NCBI RefSeq assembly: GCF_003149475.2
Contig: NZ_QFWV02000002.1
Span: 353,539-401,312 of the forward strand
Origin: Oceaniradius stylonematis
GTDB lineage: Bacteria > Pseudomonadota > Alphaproteobacteria > Rhizobiales > Rhizobiaceae
Length of the DNA: 47,774 nt
Direction: 5' to 3'
Shown here: piece by piece, positions 18,921 through 28,065 of the stretch
How the letters are laid out: every line of letters begins with the position of its first letter
Position numbering within the stretch: position 1 is the first letter of the stretch
Notes under the pieces: model-generated
What the model was told of the DNA's origin: nothing
Database searches by the model: none
What the model saw: only the letters and a program-made list of their open reading frames with translations
Program-made: the position numbers and the translations under genes

Positions 18921-20603
18921 TTATGTCCGGTCCCTGAATCGGTTCGTGATCGGATAGCGGCGGTCGCGGCCGAAATTCTTGCGCGTGATCTTCACGCCCG
19001 GCGCGGACTGACGGCGCTTGTATTCGGCCACATAGAGCAGATGCTCGATCCGGTGCACGAGATCGCGGTCATGGCCGCGTTCGACGATCGCATCGACAGC
19101 CATCTCGTGCTCGACCAGACATTCGAGGATGTCGTCGAGCACCGGATAGGGCGGCAGCGAATCCTGGTCGGTCTGGTCGGGTCTGAGTTCGGCCGATGGC
19201 GCCTTCTCGATGATGTTGACGGGGATCACCTCCCCCGTCGGGCCCAGGCCGCCGGGCGGCATGTGCGCGTTGCGCCAGCGCGCCATGGCGTAGACCTGCA
19301 TCTTGTAGACATCCTTGATCGGGTTGAACCCGCCATTCATGTCGCCGTAAAGCGTCGCGTATCCGACGCTCATCTCGCTCTTGTTGCCGGTGGTGACGAC
19401 CATCGAGCCGAACTTGTTGGAGATCGCCATCAGGATCGTGCCGCGCGCCCGGCTCTGCAGGTTTTCTTCGGTTACACCCTCATCGGTGCCGGCGAACATG
19501 TCCGAAAGCGCTCTCTCGAAGCCCTCGACCGGCGCGTGGATCGGCACCACATCGTAGCGGCAGCCAAGAGCCCTGGCGCAGGCTTCCGCATCGGCGATCG
19601 ATTCGGGCGCGGTGTAGTCGTAGGGCATCATCACGCAGCGCACGCGCTCCTCACCCAGCGCATCGACGGCCAGCGCCGCGCAGATCGCCGAATCGATGCC
19701 GCCGGACAGGCCGAGCACCACATTGGCAAAGCCGTTCTTGTTCACATAATCGCGCAGGCCCAGCATGCAGGCGCGATAGTCGGCCTCCATCGTGTCGGGA
19801 ATGACCGACATCGGCCCGTCGGCGAACACCCAGCCATCGCCGTCGCGCCGGCAGGTCAACACCGTGACCTGCTCCTCGAACTGGCTCATCTGGAAGGCCA
19901 GCGACCGGTCGGCGTTGAAGCCGAACGAGGCGCCGTCGAAGATCAGATCGTCCTGCCCGCCGACCTGGTTGGCATAGATCATCGGCGCATCGCTCTCGAT
20001 CACCTGCCGCAGCACGACCTGGTGCCGCACGTCCATCTTGCCGCGATAATAGGGCGAGCCGTTGGGCACGAGCAGGATCTCGGCGCCACTCTCGGCCAGC
20101 GTTTCGCAGACGCCCATGTCGCCCCAGATATCCTCGCAGATCGGGATGCCGATCCGCACGCCGCGAAAATCGACAGGCCCGCGCATCGGACCCGGCTCGA
20201 ACACGCGCTTTTCGTCGAACTCGCCATAGTTCGGCAGATCGACCTTGAACCATTCCGACGTGACCGCGCCACCATCGAGAACCAGCGCAGCATTGTGGCG
20301 CTTGCCGTCGCGCATCAGCGGCAGGCCCATGATCACGCCCGGCCCGCCATCGGCGGTGTCGGCGGCCAGCTCCGTTACCGCTTTCTCGCACGCTGCAAGG
20401 AAGGCAGGCTTGAGAACAAGGTCCTCGGGCGGATAGCCGGCGATGAACAATTCGGTGAACACGACCAGATCGGCGCCATGGCGCGCCGCGTCGGCGCGGG
20501 CCTGCCGGGCCAAGGCAAGGTTGCCTTGAACGTCGCCGACGGTGGGGTTCAACTGCGCGATCGCAATGCGCAAAACATCGGGGCTGCTTGTCATGGCCGA
20601 CAC
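18921..20603 (-). CDS. nadE: Glutamine-dependent NAD+ synthetase
   Basis: 560 residues. The N-terminal nitrilase-type glutaminase (1-270) retains the Glu-Lys-Cys triad in FTELFIAGYPPED, WFKVDLPNYGEFDEKR and GIPICEDIWGD. The C-terminal ammonia-dependent NAD synthetase (about 285-560) has the PP-loop LGLSGGIDSAICAALA and YATLYGDMNGGFNPIKDVYK. It converts deamido-NAD to NAD using glutamine and ATP. Length is normal for the two-domain alphaproteobacterial enzyme. The gene is convergent with the SH3b gene (65 bp, no clear terminator seen) and lies 71 bp downstream of the GFA gene start on the other side. Confidence 0.95.
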   Translation of the reverse strand: MSAMTSSPDVLRIAIAQLNPTVGDVQGNLALARQARADAARHGADLVVFTELFIAGYPPEDLVLKPAFLAACEKAVTELAADTADGGPGVIMGLPLMRDGKRHNAALVLDGGAVTSEWFKVDLPNYGEFDEKRVFEPGPMRGPVDFRGVRIGIPICEDIWGDMGVCETLAESGAEILLVPNGSPYYRGKMDVRHQVVLRQVIESDAPMIYANQVGGQDDLIFDGASFGFNADRSLAFQMSQFEEQVTVLTCRRDGDGWVFADGPMSVIPDTMEADYRACMLGLRDYVNKNGFANVVLGLSGGIDSAICAALAVDALGEERVRCVMMPYDYTAPESIADAEACARALGCRYDVVPIHAPVEGFERALSDMFAGTDEGVTEENLQSRARGTILMAISNKFGSMVVTTGNKSEMSVGYATLYGDMNGGFNPIKDVYKMQVYAMARWRNAHMPPGGLGPTGEVIPVNIIEKAPSAELRPDQTDQDSLPPYPVLDDILECLVEHEMAVDAIVERGHDRDLVHRIEHLLYVAEYKRRQSAPGVKITRKNFGRDRRYPITNRFRDRT

Positions 20604-20674
20604 GTATCGCGCGGCCGTTGCCCGCGCAACATGTCAGGACGCGCGATCGCTTTGGCCAACACAGCAGCGAGCCT

Positions 20675-21061
20675 TCAATCGCGGCCTTCGAACACCGGAA
20701 GCCCGTCGGCGAGTTCGTAATAGTCGCCCTTGTCGGCCGCAAAGATGTGGTGGCTCGCAGTCAAACCGGTCGGCAGGTCCATGCTGCCGGCCATGATCGA
20801 TGTCATGCCCGACCCGTCCCTTTTCCAGAACAGCAGCGAGCCGCAATGTCGGCAAAAGCCGCGCTTCGCACCGGGCGAGGCCGCATACCAGGTCAGATCA
20901 CCGGCGCCGTTGATCTCGAGCGCGTCGTCGGCGACGCGCGTGGCGGCAACGAAATGCCCGGTCTGCTTGCGGCATTGCGTGCAATGGCAATAGATCACGT
21001 CACGCAACGGACCCGTCACCGTGTAGCGTACCGAGCCGCAATGGCATCCGCCTGTCTTCAT
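20675..21061 (-). CDS. GFA/CENP-V-family zinc protein
   Basis: 128 residues starting at the second of two adjacent ATGs, 5 bp after GGAGG; the GTG further upstream would place the ribosome site inside the gene. Cysteine motifs TGGCHCGSVRY, YCHCTQCRKQ and FCRHCGSLLF supply the Zn ligands of the glutathione-dependent formaldehyde-activating (GFA) fold. Substrate is unknown; few family members have proven activity. Same strand as nadE and the LigB-like gene. Confidence 0.85.
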   Translation of the reverse strand: MKTGGCHCGSVRYTVTGPLRDVIYCHCTQCRKQTGHFVAATRVADDALEINGAGDLTWYAASPGAKRGFCRHCGSLLFWKRDGSGMTSIMAGSMDLPTGLTASHHIFAADKGDYYELADGLPVFEGRD

Positions 21062-21136
21062 CATCACCTCCACTGGAACGAGAACACTAGCGGGGACGGC
21101 AAACGAAACAGTCGCGGGGGCGCCCTGCGCTGACGC

Positions 21137-21934
21137 TCAGTGGAAAATCCAGCTGTCCCAGGCAAAGAAGCCGAACTGCCGGGAGGCATGCGCATGCTCG
21201 GCCCGTGGGTTCGAACCGGCGGCGCCGGCCGCGAGGAAAAGCGGCATGAGGTGCTCGTCCGTCGGATGGTTGTCGGCGACGAACGGCGCCTTGTCGCGCC
21301 AGGCGAGCAGCGCCTCGGTGTCGCCGGACGCGATCGCGTCGGCCATCCACCCCACGAATCCATCCACCTTGGACGCCATCTCGGGATCGGACGGCATGCC
21401 TTCGCGCATCGCCGAGAAGACGGCGCGGAGATTGTGGGTGATGTGGCCGCTGCCGATCATCAACACACCCTCATCGCGCAGCGGCGCCAGCGCCGCGCCC
21501 AACCGGTGGTGATAGGCCGCATCGCGCGAGGGATCGATCGAAACCTGCACGACCGGAATGTCGGCGTCCGGCCATGCCAGCCTGAGCACGGTCCAAGTGC
21601 CGTGATCGTAGCCTCGTTCATCGGCATAGACCGGCGACAGGCCGGCGCTTTCGAGAAGCCCGTGCACGCGCCCGGCAAGCGCCGGGTCGCCAGGGGCAGG
21701 ATAGACCATCTCGTAGAGTTCCCGCGAGAAGCCGCCGAAATCATAGATCATGCCCGGCTTTGGATCGCGCACCACGGTCGGCCCGTCCGTCTCGAAATGC
21801 GCCGATGCGATGACGATGGCCTTCGGCCTCGGCAGCCTTTCGGACAGGCCACGCAGATAATCGCGCGCCTCGGACGGATCGGTGACCACGTTCGGCCCTC
21901 CGTGCGAGACGAAGATGGTCGGCATCGGCTCCAT
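21137..21934 (-). CDS. LigB-type / 4,5-DOPA extradiol dioxygenase-family protein
   Basis: 265 residues from the ATG at 21932-21934, which follows GGAG by 9 bp; longer readings upstream lack a start site. Metal and catalytic histidines of the class III extradiol dioxygenases are visible: FVSHGGPNVV, ASAHFETDG, YDHGTW and IGSGHITHNLR, plus PTDEHLMPLFLAAGA near the C-terminus. Bacterial members of this DODA subgroup open catecholic rings, but physiological substrates are rarely known and nothing here forms an aromatic pathway with it. Confidence 0.85.
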   Translation of the reverse strand: MEPMPTIFVSHGGPNVVTDPSEARDYLRGLSERLPRPKAIVIASAHFETDGPTVVRDPKPGMIYDFGGFSRELYEMVYPAPGDPALAGRVHGLLESAGLSPVYADERGYDHGTWTVLRLAWPDADIPVVQVSIDPSRDAAYHHRLGAALAPLRDEGVLMIGSGHITHNLRAVFSAMREGMPSDPEMASKVDGFVGWMADAIASGDTEALLAWRDKAPFVADNHPTDEHLMPLFLAAGAAGSNPRAEHAHASRQFGFFAWDSWIFH

Positions 21935-22042
21935 TGCTTCACACTCCGCATGGTTTGACGCGAGCAACCTAGGCCCGCGCCCGCCCGCTGCATACCGGTC
22001 CCCGCGGAGACACTGCGTCCAGAACCGGTGAACGGCGCCCAC

Positions 22043-22078
22043 AAAAAAGAAAAGCCGCGAGCCAAGGCCCGCGGCTTC
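22043..22078 (-). terminator. Rho-independent terminator of the DAHP synthase gene
   Basis: Stem AAGCCGCG / CGCGGCTT (22052-22059 and 22070-22077, loop 10 nt) preceded on the plus strand by an A-rich run (22043-22054), which is the U-tract on the minus strand. It lies 23 bp after the minus-strand stop at 22101. Confidence 0.85.
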
Positions 22079-22100
22079 AACATCGACGCGCGTGACGCTG

Positions 22101-23480
22101 TCAGGCGTTGGCGGCGATTTTGCTTTCGGCGCCCTTGCGGCCGTTCTTGAGCCGTTCGGCGACCAGAAACGCCAGTTCGAGCGCCTGATCGGCGTTCAGC
22201 CGGGGATCGCAATGGGTGTGATAGCGGTCAGAAAGCTGTTCCTCGGTCACTTCGCGTGCGCCGCCCATGCACTCGGTGACGTCCTTGCCGGTCATCTCGA
22301 TGTGAATGCCGCCCGGATAGCTGCCTTCGGCCTGATGCACGTCGAAGAAGGCGTTGACCTCGCTCAGCACCCGGTCGAACGGCCGCGTCTTGTAGCCGTT
22401 GGCCGTGATCGTGTTGCCGTGCATCGGATCGCACGACCAGACCACCTTCTTGCCCTCGCGCTGCACCGCCCGGACGAGCGCCGGCAGATGCTGCTCGACC
22501 TTGTCATGGCCGAAGCGGGCGATCAGCGTCAGCCGGCCCGCTTCGTTGGACGGGTTGAGCGCATCGATCAGGTTGAGAAGATCGTCCGGCTGCAGCGAGG
22601 GGCCGCATTTCAAGCCGATCGGGTTCTGGATTCCGCGCGCAAACTCCACATGGGCATGGTCGGCCTGCCGCGTCCGGTCGCCGATCCAGATCATGTGGCC
22701 CGACGTGGTGTAATGCTCGCCGGACGTGGAATCGACGCGGGTCATCGCCTCTTCATAGCCCAGAAGCAATGCCTCGTGGCTGGTGTAGAATTCGGTTTCG
22801 CGCAGCCGCGCATAATTCTCCGGCGTCATCCCGATCGACGCCATGAAGTCGAGCGTCTCCGAAATCCGGTCGGCCAACTGCTCGTAGCGCTCGCCCTGCG
22901 GACTGTCGGCGACGAAGCCGAGCATCCACTGATGCACATTGTCGAGCCGGGCATAGCCGCCCTGCGCAAACGCGCGCAGAAGGTTCAGCGTGGCCGCCGA
23001 CTGTCGGTACGCCATGATCTGGCGCTCGGGATCGGGAATGCGCGAGCCTTCGTCGAACTCGATCCCGTTGATGATGTCGCCGCGATAGGACGGCAGTTCG
23101 ACCCCGTCGCGCTTTTCGATGTCCGACGAGCGCGGCTTGGCGAACTGGCCGGCGATGCGGCCGACCTTGACCACCGGCTTGGACGCACCGAACGTCAGGA
23201 CGATCGCCATCTGCAGGAAGACACGGAAGAAGTCGCGGATGTTATCGGCGCCATGCTCGGCGAAGCTCTCGGCGCAATCGCCACCCTGCAGCAGGAAGCC
23301 CCTGCCCTCGGCGACGTCGGCCAGCGATGCCTTCAGCGCCCGCGCCTCACCGGCGAAAACCAGCGGCGGATAGCTGCGCAGCCGCTCCTCGACCGCCGCA
23401 AGCTTGTCCTGGTCGGGATAGGACGGGACCTGCAGGATCGGCTTGTTGCGCCAGCTTTGCGGTGTCCAATTGTCTGCCAT
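22101..23480 (-). CDS. aroG: Class II 3-deoxy-7-phosphoheptulonate synthase
   Basis: 459 residues starting [15 protein letters not shown] at the ATG 23478-23480. Typical type II (plant-like) DAHP synthase: [82 protein letters not shown] and the C-terminal [10 protein letters not shown]. It condenses erythrose-4-phosphate with phosphoenolpyruvate, the first shikimate step. The gene is a monocistronic unit: a good sigma-70 promoter lies at 23535-23563 and a terminator at 22043-22078. The symbol follows common alphaproteobacterial usage; aroF or aroA names are also used. Confidence 0.95.
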   Translation of the reverse strand: MADNWTPQSWRNKPILQVPSYPDQDKLAAVEERLRSYPPLVFAGEARALKASLADVAEGRGFLLQGGDCAESFAEHGADNIRDFFRVFLQMAIVLTFGASKPVVKVGRIAGQFAKPRSSDIEKRDGVELPSYRGDIINGIEFDEGSRIPDPERQIMAYRQSAATLNLLRAFAQGGYARLDNVHQWMLGFVADSPQGERYEQLADRISETLDFMASIGMTPENYARLRETEFYTSHEALLLGYEEAMTRVDSTSGEHYTTSGHMIWIGDRTRQADHAHVEFARGIQNPIGLKCGPSLQPDDLLNLIDALNPSNEAGRLTLIARFGHDKVEQHLPALVRAVQREGKKVVWSCDPMHGNTITANGYKTRPFDRVLSEVNAFFDVHQAEGSYPGGIHIEMTGKDVTECMGGAREVTEEQLSDRYHTHCDPRLNADQALELAFLVAERLKNGRKGAESKIAANA

Positions 23481-23534
23481 GATCGTTACGCCTGAAAATG
23501 CGGAAAAACGGCGCGCCCATCGCGCCACGCGGTC

Positions 23535-23563
23535 CTATAGAGCAGGTTCCCCGCCGCTGTCAC
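23535..23563 (-). promoter_or_regulatory. Sigma-70 promoter of DAHP synthase gene
   Basis: Reading the minus strand: -35 GTGACA (23563-23558), exactly 17 bp, -10 CTATAG (23540-23535). The predicted start near 23528 gives a leader of about 48 nt before the ATG at 23480. Same -10 as the tRNA-Val promoter in this window. Confidence 0.7.
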
Positions 23564-23590
23564 CCCGCAAAGGGATGCACGACCGCCCGG

Positions 23591-24226
23591 CTATTGCGCC
23601 AGAAAGCCGTCGACATGGTTGAGGCCAGCGGTCACCGTGTCGATAAGGTCGACCTCGTCCGGCGCCAGCTTGACCGCCCGCGGATAGAGCGGCGACGCCC
23701 GGTCGCGCACGATCGGCGTGTCGAACGCCGCCGTGCTCTCGACGAACCGCCGGGCGCCATGCTCGCCATACTGATGCAGATAGCCCTGCAGGACCGCGTC
23801 CAGATAGCTTTGCAGAATGTGATGGCGCGGTCCGCCATCGTCCGGCGGCCGGGCCACATACACATAATAGGCAACGTCCGGCAGGCCGGCGTCCTCCCTG
23901 TCCAACCGAAGCTGGGAACGGTCGAGCCGGACGCGGTCATAGCCATGCTCGCGCGCATCGACCGCCGGCAGATTGTGCACATGGTCGAAGATCAGCAGCC
24001 CGCTCAACTCGTCGATCGCCATGTCCGCATGATAGGCGCTGAGAAACGAAACAGGATGGCGGGCGGAATCGGAGCGCTGCTGCCAACGCCGGCCGAAACC
24101 GGTCAGATGCGCCTTCTCGCAATGGACGACATGGGTGCGGTGCGTATGCGCGTTGACCAGCGATCCGTAGCCGAAATAGGCAACGACATCTTCCCGTGCG
24201 TCCAGATGTGTCAGGTCGTAGGGCAT
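23591..24226 (-). CDS. Gamma-glutamylcyclotransferase-family protein
   Basis: 211 residues. Near the N-terminus YFGYGSLVN is the substrate-binding YGSL motif of the GGCT/AIG2-like fold, followed by the LTGFGRRWQQRS strand. LLIFDHVHNLPAVDAREHGYDRV occupies the position of the usual LDxxEGY segment. The family cyclises gamma-glutamyl groups, releasing 5-oxoproline; here it starts 9 bp after glutathione reductase on the same strand, so a role in glutathione turnover is a reasonable inference, not proven. Confidence 0.78.
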   Translation of the reverse strand: MPYDLTHLDAREDVVAYFGYGSLVNAHTHRTHVVHCEKAHLTGFGRRWQQRSDSARHPVSFLSAYHADMAIDELSGLLIFDHVHNLPAVDAREHGYDRVRLDRSQLRLDREDAGLPDVAYYVYVARPPDDGGPRHHILQSYLDAVLQGYLHQYGEHGARRFVESTAAFDTPIVRDRASPLYPRAVKLAPDEVDLIDTVTAGLNHVDGFLAQ

Positions 24227-24235
24227 TGATGGGTG

Positions 24236-25630
24236 TCAGGCCGCGATGCGCTCTCCCTGCCGCACCAGATAGGTCGGTTTGTAGAGCGTGACCAGTTCTT
24301 CGGCGGCGGTGGGATGAACCGCCATCGTCGCATCGAAATGATCTTTCGTACACCGCGCCTTGAGCGGGATGGCCAGCAATTGCGCCATTTCGCCCGCGCC
24401 CGGACCGATCACATGGGCGCCCACGACGATACGGCTTGCCGCATCGACGATGAGCTTCATCATCATCTTTTCCTTGCGGTCCGGCAGCACATTGTGCATC
24501 GGGCGAAACGTCGTCTTGTAGACTTCGAGGTCGCCATGGCGCTCGGCCGCCTCGGCTTCGGTGAGCCCCGCCGTGCCGATTTCCGGCTGTGAGAAGACCG
24601 CCGTCGCCACCGTGTCATAGTCGGGTTTTGTGGGATTGTCCTTGAAGGCGGTCTCGAGCATGCACATCGCCTCGTGGATCGCCACCGGCGTCAGCTGCAT
24701 CCGGTTGGTCACGTCGCCGACGGCCCAGATATTGTCCACATTCGTCCGCGAATAGTCGTCGACCACCACCGAACCGCGCCGGTCCGTTTCGACGCCAGCC
24801 GCGTCCAGCCCCAGACCGTGCGTGTTGGGATGGCGCCCGAGCGCCAGCATCACCTGGTCGACGACCATCTGCTCGCCCTTCGACAGGAACGCGTTGAGGC
24901 GGCCGTCGTCGCGCCGCTCGATCCGGTCGAACACCTGGTGGCAGATCACGCGGATGCCCTTGGCGATCATCGTGTCCTGCAGATGATCGCGCAAATCCTC
25001 GTCGAAGCCGCCAAGGATCTTCTGGCCGCGATACAAGAGCGTCGTGTCCACGCCCAGCCCGTGGAAGATGTTGGCAAACTCGACGGCAATGTAGCCGCCG
25101 CCCGCGATGATGATCGATTTGGGCAGGCTATCGAGGTGAAACGCCCCGTTGGAGGTGATGCACAGCTCGTGGCCCGGCAGATCGGTGTGCAGGTTCGGGC
25201 TGCCGCCGGTGGCGATCAGGATCTGGTCGGCCGTGACCTGCTGACCGGTGGCCTCGAGTTCGATCGTATGCCGGTCGATGAGCCGGGCCCTGCTGTCGTG
25301 GATCGTCACGCCATTGGTCTCAAGGCCCTTGCGATAGAGCCCTTCCAGCCGCTCGATCTCGCGGTCCTTGTTGGCGATCAGCGTCGGCCAGTCGAAATGG
25401 ATGTCGCCGACATGCCAGCCATAGCCGGCGGCATCCTCGAAATGCTCGGAAAACTGCGAGGCATAGACAAACAGCTTCTTGGGCACGCAGCCGCGGATCA
25501 CGCAGGTGCCGCCCATCCGGTATTCCTCGGCGAGGCCGACCCGCTTGCCCATCGCGCCGGCCAGACGGCCCGCACGCACGCCGCCCGAGCCGCCGCCGAT
25601 GACGAACAGGTCATAATCGTGCCCCGCCAT
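24236..25630 (-). CDS. gor: Glutathione-disulfide reductase
   Basis: 464 residues. FAD site GGGSGGVRAGRLAG at the N-terminus, redox-active disulfide GGTCVIRGCVPKKL, NADPH domain IIIAGGGYIAVEFA, second FAD motif IWAVGDVTNRMQLTPVA and the C-terminal catalytic HPTAAEE. The length and disulfide spacing fit Gor rather than lipoamide or mercuric reductase. It keeps glutathione reduced using NADPH. It lies in a minus-strand run rpiA, DUF2059, gor, GGCT with gaps of 59, 16 and 9 bp. Confidence 0.95.
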   Translation of the reverse strand: MAGHDYDLFVIGGGSGGVRAGRLAGAMGKRVGLAEEYRMGGTCVIRGCVPKKLFVYASQFSEHFEDAAGYGWHVGDIHFDWPTLIANKDREIERLEGLYRKGLETNGVTIHDSRARLIDRHTIELEATGQQVTADQILIATGGSPNLHTDLPGHELCITSNGAFHLDSLPKSIIIAGGGYIAVEFANIFHGLGVDTTLLYRGQKILGGFDEDLRDHLQDTMIAKGIRVICHQVFDRIERRDDGRLNAFLSKGEQMVVDQVMLALGRHPNTHGLGLDAAGVETDRRGSVVVDDYSRTNVDNIWAVGDVTNRMQLTPVAIHEAMCMLETAFKDNPTKPDYDTVATAVFSQPEIGTAGLTEAEAAERHGDLEVYKTTFRPMHNVLPDRKEKMMMKLIVDAASRIVVGAHVIGPGAGEMAQLLAIPLKARCTKDHFDATMAVHPTAAEELVTLYKPTYLVRQGERIAA

Positions 25631-25646
25631 GCCCTGTCCGCCCGTC

Positions 25647-26201
25647 CTACTGCGCCGCGCCTTCGGTTTCGGCCGCGCCTTCCTCGGCTGCGGCCGGCGC
25701 CTGGCGCAGGCCCGCCTCGGCGAGGCGCCCGCTGACCCGCTCGAGCAGGTCGCGCTCGATGCCGCGCTGCCAGATGGCGGCCGCCTCGGTCACTTCGCGC
25801 GCCGCGATCGGTCCGTTGCGGATCAGCGCCTGGCCGGCCTCGGTCCGGTAGAATTCGGCGATCGCCCGCAAATCTTCCTCGCGCAGCGCCCGGGCGTAGA
25901 TTTCCGCAGCTTCCGCTTCCAGATCGCCGCGCCGCGCCGCCAGCGCCAGCGCCTCTTCGTCGACGAACATCAAAATCTCGTTCTCAAGGTCCGGATTGTT
26001 CTGCAGCAGCCGTGCTTTCAATGCCTCGGCCACGTCCGGCAGGATGCCGTCATACCGGTCGGTCGCATCGATTGCCGAGATGGCCGCGCGAGCGGCCTGC
26101 AGATGGCTGTCGGATATCTCCTGCGCGCCGGCTGCCGAAACCGCGGCCAGGCCGCAGGCGGCGGTTGCCAGAACCGCATTGCGAACTGTCTTCAAAAACA
26201 T
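25647..26201 (-). CDS. DUF2059-domain secreted protein
   Basis: 184 residues from the ATG at 26199-26201 (MFLKTVRNAVLATAACGLAA), giving a normal Sec signal peptide cut near SAAGAQE. The mature protein is helical and acidic; the DUF2059 segment is AEIYARALREEDLRAIAEFYRTEAGQAL region (about residues 95-125) and the tail is Ala/Glu rich. Function unknown; the domain is common in small periplasmic proteins. A longer reading upstream to 26372 has no signal peptide at its N-terminus and is rejected. Confidence 0.8.
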   Translation of the reverse strand: MFLKTVRNAVLATAACGLAAVSAAGAQEISDSHLQAARAAISAIDATDRYDGILPDVAEALKARLLQNNPDLENEILMFVDEEALALAARRGDLEAEAAEIYARALREEDLRAIAEFYRTEAGQALIRNGPIAAREVTEAAAIWQRGIERDLLERVSGRLAEAGLRQAPAAAEEGAAETEGAAQ

Positions 26202-26260
26202 CGATTCATCCCGTCTTTTGCGTGTCCGGCAGCTTTTGCCGCCGGCAGATTCCGGCCCGC

Positions 26261-26959
26261 TCATGGCACAGTCAGTTCCCGGACACCAGTCTCCCCCGCG
26301 ACGATCGCCAGCGAGGCCATTGACAGGAACAAACCGTTTTCGACGACGCCCGGAATGGCGTTGAGCGCGCATGCCAGCGCCTGTGGGTCGGAAATGTGGC
26401 CGAAAGATGCGTCGACGATCAAATGGCCGCCATCGGTGACGATGCTCTCGCCCTTGCGCGCCGTTCGGATCGCGATGTCGCCGGTTGCGCCATGGTCGCG
26501 CGCCACCGCTTCGACCGCGCGGCGCGTGGTCTCCACGCCAAATGCGTTGACCTCGATCGGCAGCGGAAAGCGTCCCAGCCTGTCGACGACCTTGCTGTCA
26601 TCGGCGATGACGATCATGCGTTTGGAGGCATGGGCGACGATCTTCTCGCGCAAAAGCGCCCCGCCGGCGCCCTTGATCAGATTGAGGTTCGGATCGATCT
26701 CATCGGCCCCGTCGACGGTCAGGTCCAGCTCATCGACATCGTCGAGCGATTCGAGGCGGATGCCCATTTCAACGCACAGCCGCGCCGTGCGCTCCGAGGT
26801 CGGAACACCGGTGATGTCGAGCCCGTCGCCCACCGCTTCGGCGAGGTGCGCGATGAACGCTTCGGCGGTCGATCCCGTCCCGATCCCCAGCCGCATCCCC
26901 TCACGCACATGTGCCATGGCCGCCTTGCCCGCCGCCGCCTTCATCTCCTCGGGTGACAT
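26261..26959 (-). CDS. rpiA: Ribose-5-phosphate isomerase A
   Basis: 232 residues from the ATG at 26957-26959. Family motifs: [32 protein letters not shown] (catalytic Asp and Glu region), [12 protein letters not shown], and [14 protein letters not shown]. It interconverts ribose-5-phosphate and ribulose-5-phosphate in the pentose phosphate pathway. First gene of the minus-strand operon that continues with the DUF2059 gene and gor; divergent from gph over 113 bp. Confidence 0.94.
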   Translation of the reverse strand: MSPEEMKAAAGKAAMAHVREGMRLGIGTGSTAEAFIAHLAEAVGDGLDITGVPTSERTARLCVEMGIRLESLDDVDELDLTVDGADEIDPNLNLIKGAGGALLREKIVAHASKRMIVIADDSKVVDRLGRFPLPIEVNAFGVETTRRAVEAVARDHGATGDIAIRTARKGESIVTDGGHLIVDASFGHISDPQALACALNAIPGVVENGLFLSMASLAIVAGETGVRELTVP

Positions 26960-27072
26960 CCGCCCATTTTCCCCTTCATGTGCCCCGCGCGGTGCGTTAA
27001 CACGCTCCGAACGCGCCGCCAACCGCTGCAGCGCCCGCTTTCGCCGCTTGTCCATGAACGGGACCTCAATTC

Positions 27073-27759
27073 ATGACCCGCCCCATTATCGTGTTCGATC
27101 TCGATGGCACGCTCATCGACACCGCACCCGATCTCCTGGACAGCCTGAACCATGTGATCACGGCCGAGGGGCTTGATCCGGTGTCGACGGCGGACCTGCG
27201 CTCCCATGTCGGCCATGGCGCCCGCGCCATGCTGCGTCGCGCCTACACGGCGCAGGAACGGGCACTGCCTGACGCCCGTCTTGAACACCTGGTGGCCGTG
27301 TTCATCGAGCACTACACCGCCAACATGCCCGGCCGCTCGCGACCGTTCGACGGCGCCGTTGCCTGCATGGACCGGTTCGAGGCAGCCGGCTTCGTGCTGG
27401 CGGTCTGCACCAACAAGTTCGAGGCCATGTCGCGGCAATTGCTTGAGGCGCTCGGGATTGGCGAACGGTTTGCCGCCGTCTGCGGCGCCAACACATTCCC
27501 TGTGCGCAAGCCCGAACCCGGGCATCTGACCGGCACGATCGACAGGGCCGGCGGCGATCGCAACCGGGCGGTGATGATCGGCGACAGCGATACCGACATC
27601 AACACCGCCAAGGCTGCCGGCATCCCCGTGGTGGCCGTCGATTTCGGCTATTCGCCGCAGCCGGTGGACACGTTCGCGCCGGACCGGATCATCAGCCATT
27701 TCGACGCGCTGACCCCGCTCATGGCCAACGAATTGATCGGCGCCCGGACCCGGCCCTGA
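27073..27759 (+). CDS. gph: Phosphoglycolate phosphatase (HAD family)
   Basis: 228 residues. HAD motif I is VFDLDGTLIDTAPDLLDSLN with both catalytic aspartates; motif II Thr lies in AVCTNKF, motif III Lys in VRKPEPGHL, and motif IV is MIGDSDTDINTAKAAGIP. The alpha-helical cap follows motif I. These features and length match Gph, which removes 2-phosphoglycolate, although close HAD relatives share them. Divergent from rpiA, a neighbourhood I associate with rhizobial genomes. Confidence 0.88.
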   Translation: MTRPIIVFDLDGTLIDTAPDLLDSLNHVITAEGLDPVSTADLRSHVGHGARAMLRRAYTAQERALPDARLEHLVAVFIEHYTANMPGRSRPFDGAVACMDRFEAAGFVLAVCTNKFEAMSRQLLEALGIGERFAAVCGANTFPVRKPEPGHLTGTIDRAGGDRNRAVMIGDSDTDINTAKAAGIPVVAVDFGYSPQPVDTFAPDRIISHFDALTPLMANELIGARTRP

Positions 27760-27789
27760 GCATCGAAGCGCCCGGCGGGCCGTGCAAGC

Positions 27790-27818
27790 TTGACTTGGCC
27801 ATGTGCGGATGCCTATAG
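27790..27818 (+). promoter_or_regulatory. Promoter of tRNA-Val
   Basis: -35 TTGACT (27790-27795), exactly 17 bp, -10 CTATAG (27813-27818). The expected start near 27825 is about 33 nt before the mature tRNA 5' end at 27858. Confidence 0.75.
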
Positions 27819-27857
27819 CTCGCGCCGTTCCGGGCGGCAGCCAGCCGCCGCCGGCAC

Positions 27858-27932
27858 GGGCGATTAGCTCAGCGGGAGAGCACTGCCTTCACACGGCAGG
27901 GGTCACTGGTTCAATCCCAGTATCGCCCACCA
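27858..27932 (+). tRNA. tRNA-Val (anticodon CAC)
   Basis: 75-nt cloverleaf with encoded CCA. The acceptor GGGCGAT pairs with ATCGCCC; the D arm contains TAGCTCAGCGGGAGAGCA; the anticodon stem CTGCC/GGCAG encloses the loop TTCACAC with anticodon CAC; the T arm is CTGGTTCAATCCCAG. It reads GUG codons. It is followed directly by the quorum-sensing block. Confidence 0.96.
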
Positions 27933-27961
27933 TCCCCCTTCGTTCGACACCGTTCTGTGCT

Positions 27962-27977
27962 TCTTGGCGCGCCAAGA
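27962..27977. promoter_or_regulatory. Perfect 16-bp palindrome upstream of luxR
   Basis: TCTTGGCGCGCCAAGA is its own reverse complement and sits about 90 bp upstream of the luxR start and 30 bp after the tRNA. No T-tract follows, so it does not look like an intrinsic terminator; a regulator binding site is more likely. A second, looser inverted repeat GACTTT / AAAGTC spans 27985-28009. Confidence 0.4.
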
Positions 27978-28065
27978 TGCGATGGACTTTCGACCTGCTT
28001 TTCAAAGTCTGCCGAAAGGTTTACGGTGCGTAATCGGGTCAAGATGCAAGCCGAGGGGGCATTCC

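Noticed and set aside
21241-21260. ATGAGGTGC, resembling the LacI operator half, inside the LigB-like gene
   Set aside because: Only seven to eight bases match, no inverted partner, and it is within coding sequence.
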